Of a DNA stretch of 64,000 nucleotides, positions 45,060 to 57,015 are shown one piece after another. Source of the stretch: Massospora cicadina (taxonomy: Eukaryota; Entomophthoromycota; Entomophthoromycetes; Entomophthorales; Entomophthoraceae); contig JAKSZP010013339.1 of assembly GCA_022478985.1 (NCBI GenBank), forward strand, positions 1 through 64,000, in the 5' to 3' direction. The notes under the pieces are model-generated. The model saw only the letters and a program-made list of their open reading frames with translations, was not told the DNA's origin and did no database searches. A program made the position numbers and the translations under genes. The first letter of the stretch is position 1. Each line of letters opens with the position of its first letter.

Positions 45060-45900
45060 AGAACATCAAGATAAGGCTATGGCATTATTTGAAAAGTCTC
45101 GAGATTTTTTGCACATGATGATCATGATTTGGGGTGCGCTCAAAGGGTGGTACATCAGATAGATATGTGGGATCACCTCCTATTTGATCGTGACCTATTA
45201 GATGATCAAAAGTGGAAGAAGAGGTTGTCTCTGACCAGGTGGATAAACTTATTGTGCAAGAGATGCTAGGGCTGTCAAACAGCCTATGGGCATAACCTGT
45301 GCACATTGTAAATAAAAAAGATGGCTCAAATCAAGTGGTTATTGACTATCACAAGCTATAATGTAACAAAGAAGGATTCCTACCCTCTTCCTTGGATTAA
45401 AATGCGTTAGACTGATTGGGTGGGGAAAATTATTTTTCCACCATGGATATGATCTCAGGGTACTGGTAGATCGAATTGCCATCAGCGGCTTAGGAGAAAT
45501 GTGTGATCATCACTGCAAGAGGGTTATACCAGCTGACTCACATGCCACAAGGGTTATGCAACACCCCAGCTACATTCCAGCGTGCCATGGATATTATTTT
45601 AGGTGATTTAAAGCTGTCCGCATCTTAGTTTACCTCAACAACATCAATGTGTTCTTTGCGGACATTTACAGAGCACCTTGCACACTTGGAACAAGAGTTT
45701 CAGTGTCTCGCTGCTGCTAATATTAAAATTAAGCCTCAGAAGTGCCATTTCTTTAATAAACAATTAGAATACCTTGGGTTTGTCATGGATTACAATGGGC
45801 TTAAACTGCAGCCAGCTAAAGTGGAAGCAATAAGCAAGATGACTCGCCTAGGTAATAAGCAGGACATTCAAGTTTTTCTGGGGATGTTTGGGTATTACTG
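45060..45900 (+). pseudogene. T9 reverse transcriptase
   Basis: Recognisable blocks: LTHMPQGLCNTPATFQRAMD near 45534, and QKCHFFNKQLEYLGFVMDYN near 45738. The catalytic box reads YLNN instead of YLDD near 45629, so both Asp are Asn. Two stops (TAG for CAG, near 45466 and 45491) lie in the palm region. Confidence 0.88.
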
Positions 45901-46443
45901 ACAGTTCATTCCCAATTTTAGTTGCATCAGGGCCCCTCTTATGAGTTGCTAAAGAAAAATGCTTCATTCAATTGGATGGAATGATGCCAGAATGCTTTCA
46001 ATGTGTTGCGAACTGCATTAGCAAGTGCACCCATTTTGCAATATCCCAACTTTAACAAACAGTTCATAGTGCAAATGGACGCATCCCTCGCCGCTATAGG
46101 GGCAGTATTATCTCAGAAGTATGATGATGGCATGGAGCATCCTGTCGCATTCTGTAGTTGAAGCTTGAACTGTCACAAATGAAACTACACTTTGACCAAG
46201 TGGGAGTGTTTAGCAGTGATCTACGCTTGCAAACAGTTTTGGGTATATTTACAAAGGGTAAGATTCCAGGTAGTGATGGATCACTCTTCCTTGCGCTGGC
46301 TACAGAATCTGCATGAACCAGAAGGATGGCTCGCACGTTGGACTCTGAAGCTTCAAGCATATGATTTAAGATTATATACCACCTGGGAGCAAAACATCAA
46401 AATGCAGATTGTCTTTCTCAGCTGCCAAAGGTTGTTATCATGA
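45901..46443 (+). pseudogene. T9 RNase H
   Basis: FIVQMDASLAAIGAVLSQ near 46060, ECLAVIYACKQFWVY near 46202 and VVMDHSSLRWLQNLHEPEG near 46271. A TGA at 46159 replaces an expected Arg (CS-stop-SLN). Confidence 0.85.
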
Positions 46444-46579
46444 CAGATTTAGCTGACATAATGTACGAGAAGATGGTGGCAAACAAGTACCAGGATGAGC
46501 CACCGCAGGTTATCAAGGTACTAGATGGACTTAGGGAGGATACTTTCCTATGTGGGGAGAACTATATAAATGTATCAGA

Positions 46580-47640
46580 GACTTGACGCTGAGTTTCCCT
46601 AAACCTTCGTCTAGACCCTTGATTATTATAGATGCTCATCAGGCTGTAGGTCATGGAGGATTACGGAAAATGCTGGAGTTTTTGTGACCCCAATACTACT
46701 GGGAGAGCATGCATTATGATGTATTGGAAATGGTTAGTTGTTGCCATCAGTGTCAAGTGGAAAAGCCTTTCCACAAGAAGACCATATACCAGCTGGTCAA
46801 ACCCCGGTTTACCTGGACCACCGTTTCCATTGATGTAGTGGGACCTCTGCCAACTAGCACCAATTGATCTAAGTATATAATCGTTGCCATTGATCACTTA
46901 ACCCGATGGGTGGAGGCTAGGGCTATTAGCGACTTGGGCGCAGTCACCACTGCCAAGTTTATTATGGAGTGGTTATACAGCGACATGGCTGCCCACAGTT
47001 CATTCTGATGGATAATGGAACCAACTTCACTTTGCACATCCTGCCAAAGTTGAATGAGTTGATGGCAATCTGTAGGGTTTTGACCACCCCTATCATCCAG
47101 AATCAAATGGAATGGTGGAGTGGGTCAACGGAACCCTAGTGGACATACTCCATAAATTGGTAAAGGATTGATCCTTGGAATGGAGTGCCCTTCTACCTAC
47201 AGCTGTGTTTGCGTATAATATCAGCTATCATTCGTCCACTGGTAAGAGTCCATTCCAACTGCTGTATGGTCGACATCCAGCTCTGCCTGCCTTGCTTTAT
47301 TCATGTGTAGAGGACACAGGTGGTGTGGACCCTCAGCAATATTTGAAGACTCTTACGGATACATTGATCAAGCTGCAAATGGAAGCCTACACAACCAGTT
47401 TGGCCAAAAAGATTCATGATCAGGAAGCTGATCAGAAGAAATGGAGTGGACTTCCGCTGTTCACTGTAGGGGACCATGTTTTATTCTATGACCAGCACGG
47501 ATTTGGCAGAATAACAAGCTATTCAACTTATGGGATGGCCTGTTCAAGATAATTTGAGAAGACTGGCATGGATGTTTAAACTATCAAAGAACTTTCAGGG
47601 GGTCAAATTATCAACCTAGTTCACACGAAGTTCCTCTGAG
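46580..47640 (+). pseudogene. T9 integrase
   Basis: CHQCQVEKPFHKK (zinc-finger half) near 46742, VSIDVVGPLP near 46826, ILMDNGTNFT near 47005, NGMVEWVNGTLV near 47107 (catalytic Glu retained), then an open 125-codon tail 47175-47552 with SPFQLLYGRHPALPALLY and FTVGDHVLFYDQHG. Frameshifted near 46735 and 47085. Confidence 0.85.
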
Positions 47641-47685
47641 CATATAAAGAGTAAGAGCATATCGTCCAGTCAAAGGGGGGGGTAA

Positions 47686-48164
47686 TGTTGCAAAGCTGAT
47701 ATGACTGGATGATACACTACCAATACCAGCAGATTGGAGGGGGAATCAAGATGAGTCTTGAGATTTACAGAAAAGGTGTATAATTATAATCAATCAAGAT
47801 GATGACCATTCAGCAAATTGAGGGGAATTACGCTGAGATTCAATATAAATGAGAACTTATAGAAATGGAAAGATGAATAGAAGACTACCAAGCCAAGGAT
47901 GCATCCAGCTTGGGGAACTGAGAGATAAAGAGTCACACAGAGGATTAAAGGGGAGGTCTTTCCTGGTGATTAGGTGGTTGCAGATTTTTCTGCAATTTAT
48001 ATTAAATTATAAAAGTCAAAATAAGGAGTGATAGCTCAATATATAGTTTATCAAGTTTTATTAAAAAGTTGACGATCTTCATATCATCCAATTTGGTTGC
48101 TCAGTGGCTAATACCATGTGCAAACTGACTCAGTGGAATCAAGCCTATATGCCAAGAATCAACA
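47686..48164 (+). repeat. T9 3' LTR
   Basis: TGTTGCAAAGCTG...GAATCAACA, partner of 40828-41304. Confidence 0.9.
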
Positions 48165-48285
48165 TGACCCATCCAGTCAAGCTTATATTTCCCTCATATT
48201 GGTAGCGCTGTTGTCACTGGGGTTGTTTATGGAAAGGTACATCTTTGCCAGATAGCCTCACAAGGGCCCTGGCAGGGAGCACAAG

Positions 48286-48844
48286 TATTAAGTATAGTTT
48301 GTAAATTAGAGTCTGGGTCCTTTGAAGGCTATGCGAGCTATAAGTCACTATAGCTCCAGTGATATCTCCTAGTACACTTTTGATTACTAGAGCAAAACTC
48401 TTGATGGAAAAGTGATCTTTGTCATAGCAAATCTCTGCTAAAATGCAGACAATAGATCTAATAATGGCTAGGCAAAATTTGTAGTTGCAAATGAAACTAA
48501 ATTTACTTTAAAATCTTTGAGACATTTAAAAATTTAGCCTAAGTTTAAAATCATGTACGCTACAGAGATTCTTGAAGTGATGCAATGGAATGCTGATGAT
48601 TCCAGCAAACACAATCTTTCCAGATCAATTTTGCAGATCAAAACAATCCCCAACTGGCAAGATTTTTAGCAAACAATACAGCGGATTCTGGAGATATTTA
48701 AGCCTTTAGCTGCTCGTCTTGGAGTTCATCACTTGTGGAAATTTTGGTAGCTTCCGTGGCAATAAGTTTCCCTTGTGCAGATTGCATATTCTCTGCCATT
48801 CAAATTATTTATTTAAACTTGAATGTATCCCATCATTCCCAACA
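48286..48844 (-). repeat. T5 5' LTR (right copy)
   Basis: 559 bp, partner of the split left LTR. Ends CCCAACA on the plus strand. Flanked inside by the PBS-like sequence at 48266-48285. Confidence 0.75.
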
Positions 48845-48970
48845 ATTAATTTTAAATTTTATTAATTTAAATTATCCTGTCGCCCCTAAAAAAACCGCCA
48901 CAACCAATGGAAGGTCCCCACTCTCTGTTCTATTTAATAGTGGTTGCCATGTTCTTTTTTAATTTCAGCG
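48845..48970 (+). repeat. T4 5' LTR, right part
   Basis: Continues the T4 LTR after T5; matches 63073-63194 (TTTTAAATTTTATTAA, CTCTCTGTTCT). Ends before TGGCCTCACTCAATGGAG, a PBS-like sequence at 48972-48989. Confidence 0.6.
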
Positions 48971-48999
48971 CTGGCCTCACTCAATGGAGTAAAATAAAG

Positions 49000-49731
49000 G
49001 GGCCCACCTTGGGGAACTTTCTTATCAACCCTCCACCAAAGAAATGTGGGTAATGATCCCCACCCTGAACTTTCATCTGATCAAATTTAATGATCTATTA
49101 TGCTCAAGCACCAACTGAAGAAGTTACCAAAATGGAATGGAACATTAATGATGCTACTGGTGGATTTGAAAACTAGGATTTGTTGACATCACCTCACTAC
49201 CAGGTGCACATGTAGATCAACTCTAACACTGAACCTAAATCAGAACGATTCCCAAAAGCTCCCCATCTGAACCAGTTGGTTCTCCCATAGCTCAAGGGCA
49301 TGGTGAAATTATTAACAGTCCTCAGCTTGATGGGCTGGTATTTATATCTGTCTACCAATAATTCTCGCACCCTTTTCTATTGGATATTATTATTACATCC
49401 TCATTATGGCGATTCCACATGGTTTATGGATGCTATCGTGGGCATTAGAACATCCCAAATAGAATCCAAGTCTTTCTTTTTTAGTACTAGATGAGAATCC
49501 AAGTCTTTCCTTGGCACGCTGTATGTCTAACATAGTAACCTATCCATTTGATACAACAGTGATATCAATCTGCCAACCACCTAATGAACTTGGGCCAATC
49601 AACATCCAAAAGAAGTCTATAAGACCTCATGTGCGCTCTTCTGACATTTTGATCATGGATTACGCTCATCATAGCCATTAAATAAGTGCTTCTAGCCCAG
49701 TCAGCACAACCGCCTCCCCCTAGATCTGTAA
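49000..49731 (+). pseudogene. T4 gag leader and N-terminus
   Basis: Decayed gag start resembling 63210-63720 in layout (QYQVRAQITPEPNPNQK there, HYQVHM-stop-INSNTEPKSE here). A direct repeat AGAATCCAAGTCTTTC lies near 49457 and 49494. Confidence 0.5.
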
Positions 49732-49736
49732 TGGAT

Positions 49737-50453
49737 GGGGCTCCCAAGGCCCAGCCCGCCACCAGCCCTAAACCACTCCCCCCATATGGCTGTACCAACT
49801 CCTAATGGTCCTGTCCAAAATGGACGGCCTTACCAGGTACACCAGGCCGAGGTGCAGTGCACTGGCCTCTGTCACCTCGGGCCTCTGGGATGAGGTGCCT
49901 CCCCACAGCCTCTGTTGCCTTAAGATCACCAGGCTGAGGTGCGGCCAACTGGCCTCTGTCGCCTCAGGCCACTCTGGCTCCCCTCTAGCCAGGTCAAGAC
50001 CACTCCAAAAGGATTCTTGCACATCCACCATATTCCTCTCCTCCTATGGCACTGCCATCTGCACCCCTAGCCTCACTTTAAATAAATAAAAAAATAAAAC
50101 AAGTTCAGAAAAAGCGGCCTTTATTGGAAGTAGACTTGAAGTTGGAATAGAATTCCAAAGTGAGGTACATCAGGGCTGACCTTGCTTTGAAATACTTCCT
50201 AAAAAGGCTTAATGAATTGTGGGTAATGAGGGGCACAAAAGCCTCCAGAATTGATGGCATCTAGGCAACTCAGCGGCAAAATGGGGGAACCTCAGAACGG
50301 AAAACCAATTAAATAAACGATTTATTTACTTCATTCCATTATCAACCCAAATAGGAAAATACTACTAAGAATAAAGGAATTGAAACTATTGACATACATG
50401 AATCTCATAACTCCCAACCTTATGAGATTCAGGTGCAATTGTTGATCGTTATA
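49737..50453 (+). repeat. solo LTR (family F), copy 2
   Basis: TGTAATGG...GTTATA with exact TSD AGATC (49732-49736 and 50454-50458). 717 bp. The terminal TTACA has become TTATA, a C-to-T change. Hairpin GAATCTCATAA/TTATGAGATTC at 50400-50430. Confidence 0.88.
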
Positions 50454-51089
50454 AGATCATTCAAGATTGCAAAGAAATGGTGGATGGACCCACCTCCTGC
50501 TCCTCAGACGAGATATCCTGCAGATACTGGGGTACTGGCTGAACTGCAGTTAGGAGCCACCCTAACAGGCAATATGGATATCTCCAAGGATCATCAATCG
50601 CTGTTCCTGCTTGATGCTCTACAAAGAGCAAAAACATGAACACACACAGTATTCTATCAGAGCTCCACCTAGGAGAGCTTCTCCCTGCATCTTCACAATT
50701 GTCTCATCAATGGTGGCTACCCTGGCATTGAGACCTCAACTTACATACTAATTATTCCTCTGTAAGGCCCTCACCCCCAAGTTTGAATGTCCACATCAAA
50801 GCATTTAGACAGATCATTGAATCCCTTCAGCTCATGGAAGATATTGCCATTGTCGCCTTCTGGGCATCCCTTAACCACGGTGCAAGCTCTCATGAGGTGT
50901 GGTCTAATGGACCCCAGACACTGGAAGGAGCATACAGCCTGGCTCAACAAATTGAAGCTTTCCATGGACACAGATATAACAGGAAACTGACCCCGCCAAG
51001 ACCCTACCACCAGACAAGTAGACCACCCCGTCCACAACAAAGATGTACTCATGCTAATAGATGGGGAAGGGGAGGCACCTGGAGATGTC
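50454..51089 (+). pseudogene. T4 gag, central part
   Basis: Open at 50783-51097 up to the T10 insertion: MNVHIKAFRQIIESLQLMED, HGASSHEVWSNGPQTLEGAY and a basic Pro/Arg tail (SRPPRPQQR). This follows the retrotransposon gag (capsid) pattern of chromoviruses, with a basic nucleocapsid region. Confidence 0.7.
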
Positions 51090-51586
51090 TGTTATAAAAT
51101 TGGCGATATCCAAGAGATACGCCGCTGGATTTGCACAGGGTTCAACCCACTGAGCAAATAGGAACAATGGTATGATGATTGTTGCCCTCAGAACACAAAA
51201 TAAACTTACAAATAAATATTGAGCACTAGCTCCCGCTAATTCTTTATTTAATATACTAATATTGCGGCTTCTTCTAATTCCGCTGACTTTCAACCTACTT
51301 AACAACAACCTTCCTTGATCATCTCAGCTCGCCTATATGGTAAAGACTTTTGATGCTACAACTCATATGGCTTAGTAATTTAATTCACCATAACTTATTG
51401 GCTCCATCATTTATTCATTTGTTGATTTCATAATTGCTTAATTTGAGGCGATTTCCTAATAACCCAATATCGCCTTATGTTGAGGCACTAAATTAATTGA
51501 TACCTATAGTAAACTCAATGGATCCAATCCATTCCGCCATCACAACTGAGGGCATATTGTCCAGTCATATCAGTATTGCGACATTA

Positions 51587-51610
51587 CCCCCCCCCCCCCC
51601 CCCCCCCCCT
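51587..51610 (-). other. expanded poly-G polypurine tract of T10
   Basis: An unbroken run of C on the plus strand directly between the integrase 3' end (tttgactgggcg) and the LTR start. Sister elements have aaaggggggggg or aaggtgggggaag at this point. Confidence 0.75.
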
Positions 51611-51624
51611 TTGACTGGGCGATA

Positions 51625-52714
51625 ATGCTCCTATTTCCTATACACACAGAGGAACTTCGCATGTACTTGGTTGATGATCTGACTGCTAGCAGGGTCCTTG
51701 ATAGTATATGCGTCCACAACTGCCTTTTCAATAACTTTGCATGGCCCAATCCAGATGCCAGCCAATTTGTGTTTCTGACCAAACCCATGTTGGTCATGGA
51801 AGAGAACCATATCACCTTCCTTGAACTGCACCAACCCACTATGACATACCTGATTGGCATCCTGATTCCTGATCTTTTTAGCTAAGCTGAAGGAATATGC
51901 TTCGGTCTGCAATTTGATCAGAATGTTTGCAAGGTTAGTCAAATAATGGTGGGGTTCTATTCCGCCAGTGTCTTCTACACACAAATAAAGTAACGCTGGA
52001 AGAGCTGGGTGTCAGCTGTAAGGCAGTTGGAATGGGCTTTTCCCCATGGCAGAATGATAACTGATGTTATAGGCGAACATAGCAGTGGTTTGAAGGGAGG
52101 TCCAATCAGATAGTCGATCCATTACTTTTTTTGTAGGATATTCACTGAGTCCCATTTGCTCATTCAACCATTCTATTAGATTTGGGGTGGTATGGGGTCA
52201 TTAGAACCCCGCGGATTCCCATGAGCTCGTTCAGTTTTGGGAGGATTTGTGAGGTAAAGTTAGTTCCATTGTCAGTGAAAATAAACTGAGGGCATCCATG
52301 TCGCTGAATAAGACACTCCATCATGAATTTGGCCACTGTAACTGCCCCTAAATCTTATATTGCCCTTGCTTTGACCCACTGGGTCAAATGGTCAATAGTC
52401 ACAAGGATATACTTACACCAGTTAGCTCCTGTTGGCAAGGGGCCAATGACATCAAGTGAAACTGTGTGCCAAGAAACTTGTGGTTTCACTACCCGGTATG
52501 AAGTCTTATGGTGGAATGGCTTCTCCACCTGGCACTGATGGCAACAGGAAATGGCTTTGAGCACATCAAAGTTCATACTTTCCCAATAGTACCGAGGGCG
52601 CAACAACTCCATTGTCTTATGCACCCCCCATGTCTGACTGCCTTGTGGGCGCTCATAATAATTCCTGACTGGGCTGAGGGTCATGGAAAATTTACCATGG
52701 AATCGCCGATCCAC
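51625..52714 (-). pseudogene. T10 integrase
   Basis: 52714-52355 has CHQCQVEKPFHHK (zinc-finger half), VSLDVIGPLPTG and the start of the core. 51984-51631 is the C-terminal tail (FKEGDMVLFHDQHGFGQ, GIWIGPCKVIEKA). The middle part is frameshifted. No chromodomain. Confidence 0.85.
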
Positions 52715-52879
52715 TTGTACAGTTCCCCATTCTGTTGGAAGGTATTTGCTCTCATTTCATTTAACGCTTTGATCACTTGGGGCGGTTCATCATTGTATTT
52801 TCCACAGATCATTTTGTCAAATATTATACCGCCTACATCCGCCATAACTGCAATTGTTGGCAATCTCAATGAACAATCA

Positions 52880-53401
52880 GCATTCTGGTGTTTTGCTCCA
52901 GGTCAATGAAGAACTTTGAAATTGTATGCTTGCAATTCAAGAGCCCATTGGGCCAGGCGCCCTTCCGGTTCTTTCAGATTTTATAACCTGCGTAGTGAGG
53001 CATGATCTGTTAGAACTTTGAATTTAACTCCATGCAGATACACCCATAATTGCTTATAGGCATAGATCACCGCTAAGCACTCCCACTCAGTCACAGTATA
53101 ATTGCGCTCATGGCTGTTCAAGCTATGACTGCAATATGCTACGGGGTGTTCCTCTCCTTCATCATCTTTTTGGGATAGGACTTCCCCACGGCGGAAAGGG
53201 ATGCATCCATATGAACGATGAATTCTTTTTCAAAATTAGGATAATGTAACACTGGCGCGCTGGTTAATGCCACTCGAAGCATATCAAAAGCGTGTTGCTG
53301 TCATTCTGTCTATTCAAAAGTGGTGTCTTTCCTTAATAACTCAGATAGTGGGCCCCCAATACAGCTGAAATTAGGGATGAACCACCGATAATATATGACC
53401 A
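52880..53401 (-). pseudogene. T10 RNase H
   Basis: Minus-strand reading contains an ECLAVIYAYKQLWVYLHG-like block and AYCSHSLNSHERNYTVTE near 53130-53040. Broken by several stops and shifts. Confidence 0.75.
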
Positions 53402-54141
53402 TCACAAAAAGACCTGTATATCCCACTTGTTGTTGGGCAGAGTCATTTTTTGAATGGCTTCCACTTTGGCTGGTTGAGGTCTCAGCCCTATGGCATCAAC
53501 CACAAATCCCAGGTACTCCAGCTGGTCCTTAAAGAAGTGACATTTCTGGGGCTTGGTCTTGATGTTGGCCTCAGCAAGACAGAGAAATACAGTTTCTAAA
53601 TGGTTAAGATGTTTGGAGAAGGTTTGGGTGAAAGCATTAATATTGTCAAGGTATACAAGGACGCATGGCAGTTTTAGGTCCCCAAGAATTTTTTCCATTG
53701 CCCGTTGGAACTTAGCTGTGGCATTACACAGCCCTTGTGGCATCCAAGTTGGTTGAAAATACCTTTGGATGTGATTACAGCGCACTTCTTCTGCTCCGCC
53801 AGTGGCAACTCAATTTGCCAGTAGCCAGAGATCAGATCCATAGCTGAGAAGAAACAATCTCCCCCTAGCCAATCTAAAGCATTGTCAATCCGTGGTAAGG
53901 GATAGGAGTCCTTTTTAGTGATGCTGTTGAGCTTCCAGTAGTCTATTACTATGCGGTTGGTGCCATCCTTCTTTTTTACAATAAGAACAGGAGAAGACCA
54001 TGGACTCTTCAATGATTCATTTATTCCCTGCGCTAATAGCTTGTCAATTTCCTGGTTTACTACTCCTTCCGCCACCCTTGATTGGCGGATTGGCCTTGAC
54101 CTGATGGGAGGATGATCTCTGGTGTCCAGCTTTTGAACCAC
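53402..54141 (-). pseudogene. T10 reverse transcriptase
   Basis: 54141-53674 holds DHPPIRSRPIRQSR, SPVLIVKKKDGTNRIVIDYW, YPLPRIDNALDWL and FFSAMDLISGYWQIELP. 53785-53402 holds MPQGLCNATAKFQRAM and VLVYLDNINAF, where the catalytic YLDD has become YLDN. One frameshift near 53760 joins the two. Confidence 0.9.
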
Positions 54142-54231
54142 CCCCCGTGCACATCCTAAATAATGGTCGTCAACAGCAAAAATCTCTTTATATTCTTGAA
54201 ATAAAGCGATTGCCCTATCCTTCTGTGATTC

Positions 54232-55078
54232 TTACAGCACCATTAATTCATCATGGGTAGCAACCACCAATACAATAAGCTGAGGTGTGGATGGCAGACC
54301 AAATTCCTCTAGTGACCCAAAGTCATGAACCAAAAGTACCTCCTCAACAGGGATTAAGTGTAAATATGCCACTATTTGGTGGCGGCGGATATACAGTGGA
54401 ACCATTTGTAGATTTTTGAGCAAAACTTTGATCACCCCCTGCCCTGGTAAAATAATACCTGGAGCCACGTGGGGCTCAAGCCGTGATTGCTGATATGGCC
54501 CAATAACCTCCTCATAGAGTCCGTTTGGAATTTCAATCACCAAGTCAGTGTTCACTATAACTTGATGCCCCGATGGAATAGATATAGGTATGGCAGCTCT
54601 GAGCGGCAGCCCTTGATATTCATATATATGTTGAGGAAGGGCTCGGGTTTTGCCCTTTAACTGATGGTAGCGCACTGGAATGACTCCATCGCTATAAGCT
54701 AGATTAATATTCCCTATATGTACTGGATCATTTGATACTCTTCTAGAGGTAAAGTGGATTGGGATTTGCTGACCCCAATATTTAAAAGTCTCAATTGTCA
54801 TATTGATAACAGCCCCATAGTGGCACAAGAAGGCAGTTCCAATTAACGGATCATAATTGCTATTTGGTAACACTATAGCTGGTTCTACCATGACAATAGA
54901 ACCAAACTTAGAGGAAGGGCACTGCATGCACCCTCAGAGACCGTATTTTCCACTCCATCAGTGCCATATACCATCCAGTGTTCCACATTTGATTTTAATA
55001 CCAACCTGGTCACCAATTTGGTGGAGACTATTTTGAAAGGTGCGCCAGTATCTATGATGGCACAGAATCAGGTCTTAG
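54232..55078 (-). pseudogene. T10 protease and spacer
   Basis: Near 55060-55000 the reading IIDTGAPFKIVSTKLVTRLV has the Asp-Thr-Gly site. 54927-54232 is one open stretch with NYDPLIGTAFLCHYGAVINM and HVAPGIILPGQGVIKVLLKN. Confidence 0.85.
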
Positions 55079-56522
55079 CTACAACCAGGTCACATAATTA
55101 CATTCAGAATATGATGCATCTCGACTGTTGATAACATGGACATCTAAAGGATTCCTGTTTCCAAGGAAATAGGCAATTCCCTCACCAATTCTGGTGTATA
55201 GTTTTATAATAGTTTGGACTGGAAGGGCGATGCTTACTGCTTGTAAGAAAGGTGCATCTGAGGAAAGGTATAACTTTTTAGGGGTTACTTGGTTAAAAAT
55301 TTGGCAAGCGTATGGCTTGACCTTCTTCTGAGCCCCCTTTTCCCTCATAGCTGCTGACTGTACTTGTGTCAAAACATTCACCCCTCCAACAGGCGGCTGA
55401 TATAACAATGACTCATTATGTAAAAAAACTTTCTCTGAATATTTAGATTTGGGTTCAGGTGGGACATTTGGGTTTGGTATAGCAGAGATAGAGAGTCCCT
55501 TCTCTACTCCACTCTGACTTTTCCCTTGCCATACTGTTCCAGCTGTACACAAGAGACTAGTTGAGTAGGCCACCATTGTGCCAGATGCCCTTTTAGACCA
55601 CATTTGAAACAGCGGATCCCATAGGTCCCATGTCCCTGATTAATGCAATACATTGATGATGAGGGTTGGGCTGGAATTGATCATAATAAACAGATCTAGT
55701 GTTGTAGCAGACCTGAGGATGATAAGCAGGAAAGGGGTGGACGTTTAACTGCTGAGAATAGCTTGGTGAAATCTGAACTGGACTGATAGGGTTCCCCAAA
55801 TATGATGGTTCAGCAGTCATAGCAGTAGGAGACCAATTGGTATTAGGTGGAGGGAAGTTGGCTGATATGCGGTGCAAGAACTGAACAATTTTAAGCAAAG
55901 GTACATCCTCATTCAACAGCGTGGCCATTATGTTGTGTAGCTCATGGTATGTCTTTACAGCAGAAGTCATTGCAATAAACACATCAGCTTTGGATAAAAC
56001 TCTGGCCTCAATTAACACGTGAGCTTCTGCTGTAAAGCGCTCAGCAAAAGCAGTGAGAGTTTCATTCCGCTGAAACATGATGATCAAAAATTTGACCTTC
56101 CGCTGGGACATCTTTGCAGTTCCGCCGAACAACCACAGCACCATATTTTTGACTTCTTGGTATATAGGGGAACTACCTGAAAGATAACAAATGACTTGAT
56201 CAGCACTTCCAACATCCAAGGAAGAAATTACCAATTTTGCTCTTCATTGATCTGAGACTCCTTCAGTTGAAATCTCAAATCGCTTAAATTATCCATAAAT
56301 ATCCTTTCACAATTGAATGGGGGCAGCTTAGTGCAGTGGACCTCCTGGAGAAGCTCATCTTGTTTTTAACCATAGCATCCAACGCCATTTTTAGCTCCAC
56401 ATAGGCAATTGATCCAGAGAGTTGGGTAGGATATTTATTAAAACAACATCGATGCAATATTGCTGACAACTGAGTTTTTATCATTGATAATTGATCAATG
56501 GGCCCCCTGTAGTGAGCACCAC
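55079..56522 (-). pseudogene. T10 gag
   Basis: 56234-55593 is a long open capsid stretch (SADQVICYLSGSSPIYQEVK; AKMSQRKVKFLIIMFQRNE; LTAFAERFTAEAHVLIEAR), followed by a Pro/Ser/Tyr-rich linker and a zinc knuckle CFKCGLKGHLAQW near 55615-55570 whose last Cys is Trp. 55603-55079 is the spacer into protease. Confidence 0.85.
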
Positions 56523-57015
56523 TGTTTATAAAATTGGTGATATCCAAGAGATACGCCGCTGGATTTGCACAGGATTCAACCCACTGAGCAAATAGGAACA
56601 ATATTATGATGATTGTTGCCCTCAGAACACAAAATAAACTTACAAATAAATATTGAGCACTAGCTCCTGTTACTTCTTTATTTAATATATTTAATATCGC
56701 GGCTTCTTCTAATTCCGCTGACTTTCAACCTACTTAACAACAACCTTCCTTGATCATCTCATCTTGCCTATATGGTAACAACTTCAAATGCTACAACTCA
56801 TATGTCTTAGTAATTCAATTCGCCATATCTTATTGGCTCCATCAATTCTTCATTCATTAATTTCACAATCACCTAATTTGAGATTTCCCAATAACCCAAT
56901 ATTGCCTTATGTTGAGGCGCTCAATTAATTGATACCTATAGTAAACTCAATGGATTCAATCCATTCCGCCATCACAACTGAGGGCATATCATCCAGTCAT
57001 ATCAGAATCGTGACA

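Larger units (their letters stand above)
40828..48164 (+). mobile_element. T9: complete Ty3/gypsy element
   Basis: Exact TSD TGACC (40823-40827 and 48165-48169). LTRs 40828-41304 (477 bp; TG mutated to TA) and 47686-48164 (479 bp). PBS TGGTGCTCAATACAGGGG at 41306-41323. Polypurine tract aaaggggggggg just before 47686. Full gag-pol order, no chromodomain. Related in protein sequence to T10 and T7. 7337 bp. Confidence 0.92.
15253..48844 (-). mobile_element. T5: minus-strand gypsy element inside the T4 LTR
   Basis: LTRs: left 15253-15388 plus 31784-32194 (split by T6), right about 48286-48844, with matching lines such as AAATTA.AG.CTGGGTCC and TTTAGCTGCTCGTCTT. Own internal DNA is 32195-32423, 35466-40827 and 48165-48285. 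A PBS-like TGTGCTCCCTGCCAGGG lies on the minus strand just inside the right LTR. The left outer pentamer (CCAGT) and right (TTAAT) differ only by transitions, so the TSD is plausible but not exact. Confidence 0.7.
51090..57015 (-). mobile_element. T10: minus-strand Ty3/gypsy element inside T4 gag
   Basis: LTRs 56523-57015 (5') and 51090-51583 (3'), 493 and 494 bp. PBS on the minus strand at 56504-56521. The polypurine tract is a run of about 24 G on the minus strand (51587-51610). Flanking pentamers ATGTC and GTGAT do not match, so no TSD is evident. Genes are related to T9. Confidence 0.88.
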
